A DNA stretch of 7,634 nt from Candidatus Peregrinibacteria bacterium (GTDB taxonomy: Bacteria > Patescibacteriota > Gracilibacteria > UBA1369 > JACRIC01), in NCBI GenBank assembly GCA_016235915.1, contig JACRIC010000015.1, forward strand, positions 1 through 7,634, given 5' to 3'. Both the position numbers and the translations under genes were made by a program. Below, in pieces: positions 1-5,713 of this stretch. How positions within the stretch are numbered: the first letter of the stretch is position 1; every line of letters begins with the position of its first letter. The notes beneath the pieces are model-generated. The model did not search any database. It worked only from the letters and a program-made list of their open reading frames with translations, and was not told the DNA's origin.

Positions 1-28
1 AAATGCCCTGCTCTCTTATGTTTCAGGG

Positions 29-57
29 TTGCCATTTGACGTTCATTTTTGTAAAGT
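29..57 (+). promoter_or_regulatory. Possible sigma-70-type promoter before the TPR gene
   Basis: TTGCCA (29-34) matches the -35 consensus TTGACA at five of six bases. A 17-bp spacer separates it from TAAAGT (52-57), which matches TATAAT at four of six. A competing reading, TTGACG (36-41) with TAATAC (57-62), has a 15-bp spacer and a poorer -10. Transcription would begin near 64, leaving a leader of roughly 35 nt before the ATG at 98. The location fits a promoter for the ATGA-linked gene chain that follows, but this is consensus matching by eye. Confidence 0.35.
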
Positions 58-97
58 AATACGCGGAAAACCGTAATTTCAATTTTTTGATTCACCC

Positions 98-1564
98 ATG
101 AAAAAACTCCTCATTTTCCTCACCTGTGTCGCTTTGATTCTCGGATTGGTTATTGCGTTTGGCGAACTCAATATTGGAAACAATTTTCAAAAATTCACGG
201 AAAAATATAAAAACGCGGGAGCGGTGGCAGAAAATCTCAAAACAAGCTTGACGGAACTCACAACGGGAACAACGAGCGAGAAACAAAAAATCGGCCGAAC
301 CCTCTCGTATTCGGAACGCATACAAAAAGGCGATTTGCTTTTGGAAAACGGCTATCCCACCTTGGCCGTACAAGAATATATCTCTGCCCAAACGCTGGAA
401 AAAAATAAAAGCGAACCTTCTATAAAAATCGGGAAAGTGTATTTGGCAACGAATAATGCTGAAAATGCCGCAGAATATTTTACAAATGCCCTCAAAATCG
501 AACCCGATTCATTAGAAGCAAAAATTTATCTCGGAAAAACACTCATGGTCAAGAATGACATGGCAGGCGCAAAAAAAATATTTGAATCGCTCGAACCGGA
601 TAATCAAACGGCGCGCTTTTATGCAGGCATTCTTTCTGCTTTTACCCTCGACACGGAAAACGCCAAAAAATATTTCTCTGAGGCAATCGCCTTAAACACC
701 ACCGAAGAAATTTCCACCTTTTCTCAATATTTTCTCTCCGCATTGGAAACATGGGAAAAAACCGAAGGCACGGAACAAACCTATCTAAAAGCCCTCCTCA
801 CCAAGGCATACAACGAATCTCACGAATATGAGCTGGCGATCAGTATGGCCACGGAAACGCTCAAAGAAAAAAATGACTATCGCGATGTCTGGATCATGCT
901 CGGATACGCCTGTTTGCAAAAAAAAGACACAACCTGCGCGCTCGATGCCTTCCTCTCGGCTTTAAAACTCGATCCTGAAAAAGCAGAAACACAATATTTT
1001 CTCGGAATCACCTCCCAAGAGCTCAAAGACTTTTCCGCATCGGCGAAATATCTGGAATCCGCTCTTTCAAACGGATTTTCTCCCGCCTCCGAAGCAAAAA
1101 AAAATCTGGCGCAAGCGTATCTGGAACTTGGAAATTATAGCGAAGCAGTCAAGCATTACGAAGACCTGGTAAAAGAAAATCCCAACGGAATCGACGATTT
1201 CATTCGTCCTATTCGCCTGTATATCGATAACCTCTTGAAACCAGAAAAAGCGCTGACGCTTGCCAAAGAAGCCGTAAAAAATTATCCGGAAAATGCGCAG
1301 AGTTATAATTTGCTGGGATGGGCCCAGTTGGCGAACGGAAATCCTGAATTGGCGGAAAAAAATCTTTTAAAAGCCATCGAACTCGACCCAAATCTCTCTT
1401 CTGCCTATCTCTATCTCGGACAAATCGCCGAAGCGAAAAACGACTTTTTTAAAGCAAAACAGTATTATAAAAAAGCCTACGACCTCGGAAAAGGAACCGC
1501 TGTGGCCAATACGGCGGCAGAGAGGTATAACGCCCTCATTCAACAAAAACCCGCTCAACAATGA
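98..1564 (+). CDS. Membrane-anchored tetratricopeptide-repeat (TPR) protein
   Basis: 488-residue protein. Residues 1-21 form a positively charged start (MKK) and a hydrophobic stretch, read as a signal anchor or uncleaved signal peptide. Cys10 lies within the hydrophobic core and has no lipobox around it. A polar linker (about 25-70) follows, then a nearly continuous TPR solenoid. I see about ten to eleven helix-pair units, near 72-104, 108-137, 138-167, 169-201, 230-260, 264-293, 297-326, 334-363, 368-398, 402-431 and 435-465. They show the usual G-Y/L-A-F-A-P spacing, for example ALKIEPD at 131-137 and AIELDPN at 426-432. TPR proteins are protein-binding scaffolds, and the anchor suggests this one faces the extracytoplasmic side. 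The partner cannot be read from sequence. Coupling to a prepilin peptidase gene (ATGA at 1561-1564) hints at a pilus or envelope role, as for PilF-type TPR proteins, but this is only contextual. No Shine-Dalgarno sequence precedes the ATG, which is the only start that keeps the anchor. Confidence 0.85.
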   Translation: MKKLLIFLTCVALILGLVIAFGELNIGNNFQKFTEKYKNAGAVAENLKTSLTELTTGTTSEKQKIGRTLSYSERIQKGDLLLENGYPTLAVQEYISAQTLEKNKSEPSIKIGKVYLATNNAENAAEYFTNALKIEPDSLEAKIYLGKTLMVKNDMAGAKKIFESLEPDNQTARFYAGILSAFTLDTENAKKYFSEAIALNTTEEISTFSQYFLSALETWEKTEGTEQTYLKALLTKAYNESHEYELAISMATETLKEKNDYRDVWIMLGYACLQKKDTTCALDAFLSALKLDPEKAETQYFLGITSQELKDFSASAKYLESALSNGFSPASEAKKNLAQAYLELGNYSEAVKHYEDLVKENPNGIDDFIRPIRLYIDNLLKPEKALTLAKEAVKNYPENAQSYNLLGWAQLANGNPELAEKNLLKAIELDPNLSSAYLYLGQIAEAKNDFFKAKQYYKKAYDLGKGTAVANTAAERYNALIQQKPAQQ

Positions 1565-2358
1565 AAATCTTCTTTTCTGTTCTCATTTTCATACTCGGAA
1601 TATCACTGGGAAGTTTCTTAAGCGTCGTCATTCCGCGCCTCAAATACAACAAAAAAGGAATCATAAAAGGTCGATCGGAATGTCCGAAATGCAAAACGCG
1701 GCTCTCCGCATCAGAACTCATCCCTTTGGTGAGTTTCCTGTTGCTCATGGGAAAATGCAAAAACTGCAAAAAACCAATTTCTTGGATTTATCCGACCATA
1801 GAACTTGTCACGGGAATCATTTTTCTCATATTTTTCTGGAAATGGTATCCGCATGACCTCGTCAACGGAAAGGAATTATCAATGAATCTTCTGTGGCTCG
1901 CGCTGGAATTGGTATATGCTCTCGTGCTCATCGCCACGTTCTTCTACGACCTGCTCTACATGGAAATTCCTGACAAAATCCTCATTCCCGCGATTCTTCT
2001 CGCTCTGACCGCGACCGTTCTGCCCGGATCTCCGCACCTCATAGACGCATTGCTCGGAGCCATGATTCCCCTTGCCTTCTTTGGTTTGCAAATCGCGGTT
2101 TCTGGCGGACGCTGGATGGGTGGAGGAGATCTGCGAATCGGAGCTTTCATGGGACTCATTCTTGGATGGAAACTCGTCATTCTGGCTCTGATGATAAGCT
2201 ATATCACCGGATCGATCATTTCTGTAGCGCTGATTGCCAGAAAAAAAGGAGGACTCAAAACGCAAATCCCATTCGCGCCATTTCTCGTAACCGGAACATT
2301 TCTCAGCATGCTGGAAGGCGAAAAAATATTGGAATGGTATTTCGGATTATCATTATGA
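1561..2358 (+). CDS. pilD: Type IV prepilin peptidase (A24 family, PilD-like)
   Basis: 265-residue polytopic membrane protein, of normal length for bifunctional PilD/TcpJ-type enzymes. It would cleave the leader of type IV prepilins or pseudopilins at the cytoplasmic face of the membrane, and in many homologues also N-methylates the new N-terminus. Visible family marks, in order: a first membrane helix ending in GSFLSVVIPR (17-26); a cytoplasmic zinc-type knuckle with CPKC (41-44) and CKNC (66-69) around SELIPL; the first catalytic aspartate D130 in YDLLYMEIPD; and the second, D190, in GGGDLRIG, the GxGD motif of aspartyl intramembrane proteases. The 60-residue spacing of the two aspartates resembles that of TcpJ. 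The rest is mostly hydrophobic helices. The ATG overlaps the TPR stop as ATGA, and the stop overlaps gpmI in the same way, so expression is probably coupled. No prepilin gene is visible in the window. Keeping both CxxC pairs suggests the full bifunctional type, but methylation is not proven. Confidence 0.93.
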   Translation: MKIFFSVLIFILGISLGSFLSVVIPRLKYNKKGIIKGRSECPKCKTRLSASELIPLVSFLLLMGKCKNCKKPISWIYPTIELVTGIIFLIFFWKWYPHDLVNGKELSMNLLWLALELVYALVLIATFFYDLLYMEIPDKILIPAILLALTATVLPGSPHLIDALLGAMIPLAFFGLQIAVSGGRWMGGGDLRIGAFMGLILGWKLVILALMISYITGSIISVALIARKKGGLKTQIPFAPFLVTGTFLSMLEGEKILEWYFGLSL

Positions 2359-3947
2359 ACTCTACAGCCCTCAATCAAAGATCCCCGATCAGGAGCGGTC
2401 GCTATCGCTCCCTTCCTGTCGAGGATGACAATTCCCATCACAAAGTCCTCCTCATCATCCTCGACGGTTTAGGCGAAGGAAAACCGTATCCGGGAAATGC
2501 CATTACACAAGCAAAAATTCCTTATATCCGAAGTTTGCGAAAAAATTATCCCACCACGCTCCTCAAATGTTCGGGAAACGCCGTCGGCCTCCCAAAAGGA
2601 TTTCAGGGAAATTCTGAAGTCGGACATTTCACCATCGGCGCTGGACGCGTCGTGTGGCAATCGCTGGAGGCTATAAACCAAGCGATACGGAATAAACAAT
2701 TCTTTTCAAATTCAGCGTTTCTTTCATCCATACAAAACGTCAAAAAACATCATTCCGCCCTGCATCTCATCGGCATGATTTCCGACGAAGGCGTACATTC
2801 CCAAATCGACCACCTGTTCGCCCTCATAAAACTCGCGTCCGACCATCACTTGAAAAAGGTCTACATTCACGCAATTACCGATGGTCGCGATGTTCCGGAA
2901 AAATCAGCTCAAAAATACATTCGCGCCATTGACAAAACAATCAAAAAATACAAAACGGGAAAAATCGTCTCGATTATTGGTCGATATTACGCCATGGACC
3001 GCGACAACAATTGGGAGAGAACGCAGTTTGCCTATCAACTGCTCACTGAAGGATCAGGAAGACGAGAAAAAGATGCGTGCAAAGCCATAGAAAACGGATA
3101 TGCGCTCGGCGATTCTACCGATTATTACCTCAAACCGATAACCCTCGATCCAAAAATTACCATTAAAAACCACGACTCCGTTATTTTTGTAAATTATCGA
3201 ACCGACCGGGCGCGTCAGCTCACGTTCGCCTTTACCAAAGAAAAAAAAATCCCGCTGAAAACGAAAAACCTCAATATACATTTCACGACGCTCGGCCCAT
3301 ACAGCAAAAAAGCTCATATCGCCTTTTCTGCGCCAAAGGTCACATGGAATCTCGGAAAAATCATAGACTCAAAAGGGTTAAAACAACTTCGCATTGCAGA
3401 AACCGAAAAATACGCGCATGTGACATTTTTTTTCAATAGCCAGCGCAAAGAACCGTACCCTTCCGAAACGCGCATCCTCGTAAATTCGCCAAAAGTGCCA
3501 TCCTATGATGAAAAGCCTGAAATGAGCGCGCCGGAAATTACTGAAAAAATACTGCCGGAAATCAAAAAAGGACGGTTTGACCTCATGGTTCTGAATTTTG
3601 CCAATGCCGATCTGGTCGGCCATTCCGGAAATCTCAAAGCCACGATTCGCTCTGTGGAAGTGCTCGAAGAATGTCTGAAAAAAATCATTCCCGCGGCGCT
3701 GGAAAAAAACTACGCCATCATTCTTACCGCCGATCACGGAAACGCCGAACGCAAACTGTATCCTAATGGGATCGTCTGTCCGGCTCATTCCGTAAATCCA
3801 GTCGCTTGTACCATCATGTCAAAAACATTGAAACATATCGCGCTCAAAAAAGGCAAAGGACTCTCCTCCATCGCTCCAACCATTCTCGATATTATGGGCA
3901 TAGAAAAGCCAAAAGAAATGACGGGGGAAAGTCTCATAAATTTATGA
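2355..3947 (+). CDS. gpmI: 2,3-bisphosphoglycerate-independent phosphoglycerate mutase
   Basis: 530 residues, versus about 510 in the family. Interconverts 3- and 2-phosphoglycerate in cytosolic glycolysis through a phosphoserine intermediate and two metal ions. Motifs: LDGLG (D37); GNSEVGH with catalytic S87; HAITDGRD (172-179); GRYYAMDRDNNWERT (209-223); NYRTDRARQ (280-288); AETEKYAHVTFFFN (348-361); NFANADLVGHSGN (414-426, D419 and H423); TADHGNAE (458-465, D460 and H461); H478. The spacing of D419, H423, D460, H461 and H478 equals that of the Geobacillus metal ligands D403, H407, D444, H445 and H462. D37 and S87 are shifted by exactly 25 from D12 and S62, so the N-terminus is extended. 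Residues 9-26 of that extension are encoded by a palindromic repeat (2379-2430). No ATG, GTG or TTG lies in frame between the repeat and the LDG motif, so the repeat must be translated. The start at 2355 was chosen for its ATGA overlap with the peptidase gene; an in-frame ATG at 2334 is the alternative. Confidence 0.95.
   Translation: MNSTALNQRSPIRSGRYRSLPVEDDNSHHKVLLIILDGLGEGKPYPGNAITQAKIPYIRSLRKNYPTTLLKCSGNAVGLPKGFQGNSEVGHFTIGAGRVVWQSLEAINQAIRNKQFFSNSAFLSSIQNVKKHHSALHLIGMISDEGVHSQIDHLFALIKLASDHHLKKVYIHAITDGRDVPEKSAQKYIRAIDKTIKKYKTGKIVSIIGRYYAMDRDNNWERTQFAYQLLTEGSGRREKDACKAIENGYALGDSTDYYLKPITLDPKITIKNHDSVIFVNYRTDRARQLTFAFTKEKKIPLKTKNLNIHFTTLGPYSKKAHIAFSAPKVTWNLGKIIDSKGLKQLRIAETEKYAHVTFFFNSQRKEPYPSETRILVNSPKVPSYDEKPEMSAPEITEKILPEIKKGRFDLMVLNFANADLVGHSGNLKATIRSVEVLEECLKKIIPAALEKNYAIILTADHGNAERKLYPNGIVCPAHSVNPVACTIMSKTLKHIALKKGKGLSSIAPTILDIMGIEKPKEMTGESLINL
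2379..2430 (-). repeat. Palindromic repeat, copy 1, within the 5' end of gpmI
   Basis: 52-nt element. On the minus strand it begins TGTCATCCTCGAC and ends GGGGATCT, with GCGACCGCT in the middle. All three blocks recur at the same spacing in the copy at 5569-5621 (53 nt). It folds as an imperfect hairpin: 2381-2394 pairs with 2414-2426 with one bulged base and one mismatch, and an inner GGAGCG / CGCTCC pair is a competing register. It lies wholly within the translated N-terminal extension of GpmI (residues 9-26), ahead of the conserved start of the enzyme fold. The insertion keeps the frame open. Confidence 0.8.
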
Positions 3948-3948
3948 C

Positions 3949-4104
3949 ATGATAATGATAATAGAACCTTTCAAAATTCGTGCAATGCTAGGAGACAAGC
4001 CATTTCCCGACGGAGCCGTACTTACTTGGTACGGCGACGAGGAAATGGCGCAGTCGACGACGCAGTGCACAATTTTCAAAGGTTCCATAACAAACCAACC
4101 ATGA
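3949..4104 (+). CDS. Possible 51-residue small protein or coupling ORF before manC
   Basis: Open frame of 51 codons plus TGA. It starts 1 nt after the gpmI stop and ends in an ATGA overlap with manC (4101-4104), the same junction type seen at the other gene borders. The peptide starts MIMIIEPFKIRAML and has no motif I recognise; it contains a central DKPFPDGAVLTWYGDEEMAQ segment and one cysteine. Most of it (3964-4085) lies within a strong inverted repeat, so the open frame may be a by-product of a palindromic element. Alternatively, the element may persist because it lets ribosomes run from gpmI into manC. In-frame starts also exist at 3955 and 3985. There is no Shine-Dalgarno sequence. Whether the peptide itself has a function is unknown. 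Confidence 0.3.
   Translation: MIMIIEPFKIRAMLGDKPFPDGAVLTWYGDEEMAQSTTQCTIFKGSITNQP
3964..4085. repeat. 122-bp near-palindromic (MITE-like) element between gpmI and manC
   Basis: Two arms face each other around a 7-nt loop (4022-4028). Outer arm: GAACCTTTCAAAATT (3964-3978) pairs with AATTTTCAAAGGTTC (4071-4085) with one mismatch, then GTGCA (3980-3984) pairs with TGCAC (4066-4070) past one bulged base. Inner arm: GCCATTTCC (3999-4007) pairs with GGAAATGGC (4041-4049), and GCCGTAC (4015-4021) pairs with GTACGGC (4029-4035). Between them the match is weaker. There is no U-tract after it, so it does not look like an intrinsic terminator. It carries no transposase, and its sequence is unrelated to the TGTCAT repeats elsewhere in the window. 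It may be a non-autonomous mobile element, or an RNA structure in the gpmI-manC transcript. Confidence 0.75.
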
Positions 4105-5174
4105 AAGCTGTTATCCTCGCCGGTGGAAGCGGCACTCGCCTCTGGCCGCTCTCAAGAGAAAAAAAACCAAAGCAATTTCAAGCTCTTATTTCAAACAAAA
4201 CGCTGTTTCAGGAAACCATCGATCGTCTGAAATTTCTGAAACCCGAAGACATTTTCATCGCGCTCAATGAAGAACACGAAAACATGGTAAAAAAACACGC
4301 GCCGCACATTCCTCATGAAAATCTTATCATCGAACCGGCTCTGCGAGACACCGCCAGCTGTATCGGCCTTGCGGCCACGTACATTGGGAAAAAATACCCT
4401 GATGAAGTGATGGGAGTGATGTACGCCGATCATTTCATCCGTCATGAAGCCGAATTTGTAAAAAAACTGCGCATAGCCGAAGATGTGGCACGAAAAAATC
4501 ACACCATAAACATCATAGAGGTGAAAGCAACCTCTCCAAGCCCTCATTTTGGATATGTCAAAACAGGAAAACTCTTGGAAACGCGAGACGATGTGGAAAT
4601 TTTCGCCCTCGAAAAATTTATTGAAAAACCGGATGAAAAAACTGCAGAAAAATTGCTCATGTCCTATAAATATCTCTGGAACACCGGATACTATGTCTTC
4701 CGAATTGACGATATCCTCGGATGTTTCAAAAAACACCTGCCTGACTCTTTTGCGCGGCTTCAAACCATCCAAAAAGCCATAGGAACGCCAAAAGAAAAAG
4801 AAGTTTTAAAACGGGAATATCCGAAACTGCAAAAAATTTCGATCGATTACGGAATCATGGAAAAAGTAGATCCGGCAAGAGTGCGAATTATTCCGGCCGA
4901 CCTCGGCTGGAGTGATATTGGCAATTTCGAATCACTCTTGACCGAGCTCGCGGGAAAAAAAGACGGCAATGCCATGAAGGGAAAAATTCTCGCCCTCGAT
5001 ACGAAAAACTCTCTCGTGTATAATTTCGCCGACCGACTCGTGGTGACACTGGGATTATCTGATATGATCGTGGTAGACACGGGAGACACGACCCTTATTT
5101 GTCCGAAAAAAAGAAGCAGGGATCTCAAAAAACTCATTGAAGAGATCAAAAAACAATATCCCGAACTCTTATGA
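4101..5174 (+). CDS. manC: Mannose-1-phosphate guanylyltransferase
   Basis: 357 residues, the length of the stand-alone nucleotidyltransferase domain. Makes GDP-mannose from mannose 1-phosphate and GTP in the cytosol, supplying surface glycan synthesis. Motifs: LAGGSGTRLWPLSR (6-19, nucleotide-binding loop), PKQF (23-26), EPALRDTA (78-85), YADHF with metal-binding D110, EKFIEKP (171-177), WNTGYYVF (193-200), SIDYGIMEK (247-255) and DLGWSDIG (267-274). These are the marks of the GMP family rather than of glucose-1-phosphate transferases. The start at 4101 places MKAVILAGG at the N-terminus and overlaps the preceding small frame by ATGA. A longer in-frame start at 4026 would translate the palindrome arm and is disfavoured. 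The C-terminus ends before any cupin domain, and the next gene, overlapping by ATGA, supplies that domain separately. Together the two approach the length of fused AlgA/ManC enzymes (about 480 residues). Confidence 0.94.
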   Translation: MKAVILAGGSGTRLWPLSREKKPKQFQALISNKTLFQETIDRLKFLKPEDIFIALNEEHENMVKKHAPHIPHENLIIEPALRDTASCIGLAATYIGKKYPDEVMGVMYADHFIRHEAEFVKKLRIAEDVARKNHTINIIEVKATSPSPHFGYVKTGKLLETRDDVEIFALEKFIEKPDEKTAEKLLMSYKYLWNTGYYVFRIDDILGCFKKHLPDSFARLQTIQKAIGTPKEKEVLKREYPKLQKISIDYGIMEKVDPARVRIIPADLGWSDIGNFESLLTELAGKKDGNAMKGKILALDTKNSLVYNFADRLVVTLGLSDMIVVDTGDTTLICPKKRSRDLKKLIEEIKKQYPELL

Positions 5175-5641
5175 AAAAACCCATCATAAAACTCAAACCT
5201 TGGGGCCGCGAAATCTGGTTCGCCCATACCGAGTATTACGCCGGAAAAATACTTGAAATCAAAAAAGGCCATCGCTATTCTCTGCAATACCACGAAAAAA
5301 AACTAGAAACGCAATTTGTGTTAAAAGGAAGCGTAAAAATCGAATACGGAAAAACGCCGAAAAAACTTTTAAAAAAAATCTTACACTCCGGCGAAAAAAT
5401 CGATATACTGCCATGGACAATACATCGGGCAGAGGCGCTCACCGACGCTACCATTTTTGAAGTCTCTACACCGGAACTCGGAGATGTGGTCAAAATCGAA
5501 GATGATTACGGACGATCCGGAAAAGTAAATAATGAAAAACTGGATAGGACGTTAAGCAAGAACGACTCTGTCATCCTCGACCGAAAGGTCGCCACAGGCG
5601 ACCGCTTCGGATTGGGGATCTATTCTCCGATAGATTCCTGA
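5171..5641 (+). CDS. Cupin, phosphomannose-isomerase type II-like, with repeat-derived C-terminus
   Basis: 156 residues. A single cupin barrel resembling the C-terminal isomerase domain of bifunctional ManC/AlgA proteins: KPWGREIW (9-16), GKILEIKKGHRYSLQYH (25-41), then G74 and PWTIH (81-85), and STPELGDVVKIEDDYGR (99-115). Likely metal ligands are Q39, H41, E46 and H85. The family's QxHxHRxEHW motif is changed to QYHEKKLET, so the second histidine is lysine. The probable reaction is fructose-6-phosphate to mannose-6-phosphate, feeding ManC after a phosphomannomutase step, but a non-catalytic sugar-nucleotide cupin is possible. The start overlaps the manC stop (ATGA). The recognisable fold ends near residue 116-130. 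Residues 133-156 are encoded by a palindromic repeat and the spacer after it (5569-5631), and the TGA lies in a further inverted copy. The tail is therefore probably an add-on from repeat insertion that replaced the original stop. Confidence 0.85.
   Translation: MKKPIIKLKPWGREIWFAHTEYYAGKILEIKKGHRYSLQYHEKKLETQFVLKGSVKIEYGKTPKKLLKKILHSGEKIDILPWTIHRAEALTDATIFEVSTPELGDVVKIEDDYGRSGKVNNEKLDRTLSKNDSVILDRKVATGDRFGLGIYSPIDS
5569..5621 (+). repeat. Palindromic repeat, copy 2, within the 3' end of the cupin gene
   Basis: 53-nt element running TGTCATCCTCGAC ... GCGACCGCT ... GGGGATCT, the same three blocks at the same spacing as copy 1 (2379-2430) but in opposite orientation. It forms a long hairpin: 5573-5580 pairs with 5612-5619 (two G-U pairs), 5581-5585 with 5606-5610, and GGTCGCC (5587-5593) with GGCGACC (5597-5603) around an ACA loop. 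That gives 20 pairs with only small interior irregularities. The middle sequences of the two copies differ while pairing is kept, which suggests that structure is conserved. It is translated as part of the cupin C-terminus. Confidence 0.8.
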
Positions 5642-5676
5642 TCAGGTTTCACTTCGTGAACCTGTCAGGAATGACA
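5632..5676 (-). repeat. Palindromic repeat, copy 3, containing the cupin stop codon
   Basis: 45-nt element that reads on the minus strand TGTCATTCCTGAC ... CAGGAATCT, a shorter variant of the same family, facing copy 2 across a 10-nt spacer. Hairpin: 5634-5641 pairs with 5665-5672, 5643-5648 with 5659-5664, and 5650-5652 with 5656-5658 around a TTC loop. This makes 17 base pairs with two bulged T. The cupin TGA (5639-5641) lies in its left arm. The sequence after it is AT-rich but lacks a clean T-run, so terminator activity is doubtful. Confidence 0.7.
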
Positions 5677-5679
5677 GCA

Positions 5680-5708
5680 AACTTTATAACTTTATAACTT
5701 TTTATATC
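5680..5708 (+). promoter_or_regulatory. AACTTTAT tandem repeat with -10-like boxes upstream of secD
   Basis: Two exact copies of AACTTTAT (5680-5695) and a partial third (5696-5701) lie in the 72-bp gap before secD. They create -10-like boxes: TATAAC (5685-5690), TATAAC (5693-5698) and TATATC (5703-5708). No convincing -35 is found at 16-18 bp from any of them. This is the only AT-rich non-coding stretch between cupin and secD, so secD may have its own promoter here. Transcription read-through from the cupin is the alternative. No Shine-Dalgarno sequence precedes the ATG at 5714. Confidence 0.3.
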
Positions 5709-5713
5709 TCCTC

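Noticed and set aside
1..37. Imperfect hairpin CCCTG (6-10) / CAGGG (24-28) with AAATG / CATTT outside, as a terminator of an upstream gene
   Set aside because: The stem is short, the loop is 13 nt, there is a 4-nt bulge, and no T-run follows directly. It also overlaps the possible -35 box.
98..169. Lipoprotein signal peptide for the TPR protein (Cys10)
   Set aside because: The residues before the cysteine (IFLT) do not form a lipobox and the cysteine is too early, inside the hydrophobic core.
2166..2354. Upstream in-frame ATG giving GpmI a further 63 residues
   Set aside because: It would run through the prepilin peptidase gene in another frame. The ATGA at 2355 is the consistent junction.
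4026..4100. Upstream in-frame ATG giving ManC a 25-residue extension
   Set aside because: It lies in the arm of the palindrome. The ATG at 4101 gives the classic MKAVILAGG start and the ATGA junction seen at other borders.
4191..4772. 193-codon minus-strand open frame opposite manC
   Set aside because: Phe-rich translation typical of the complement of GAA/AAA-rich coding DNA, with no motif. manC on the other strand is fully conserved.
1562..5641. Recoded UGA (glycine), as in Gracilibacteria and Absconditabacteria
   Set aside because: TGA ends every complete gene at the expected family length or at an overlap with the next start. Reading through would fuse unrelated frames.
5632..5713. Intrinsic terminator after the cupin gene
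   Set aside because: The hairpin of repeat copy 3 is strong, but the following bases (GACAGCAAACTTTATAAC) are not a U-tract. The hairpin is explained by the repeat family.
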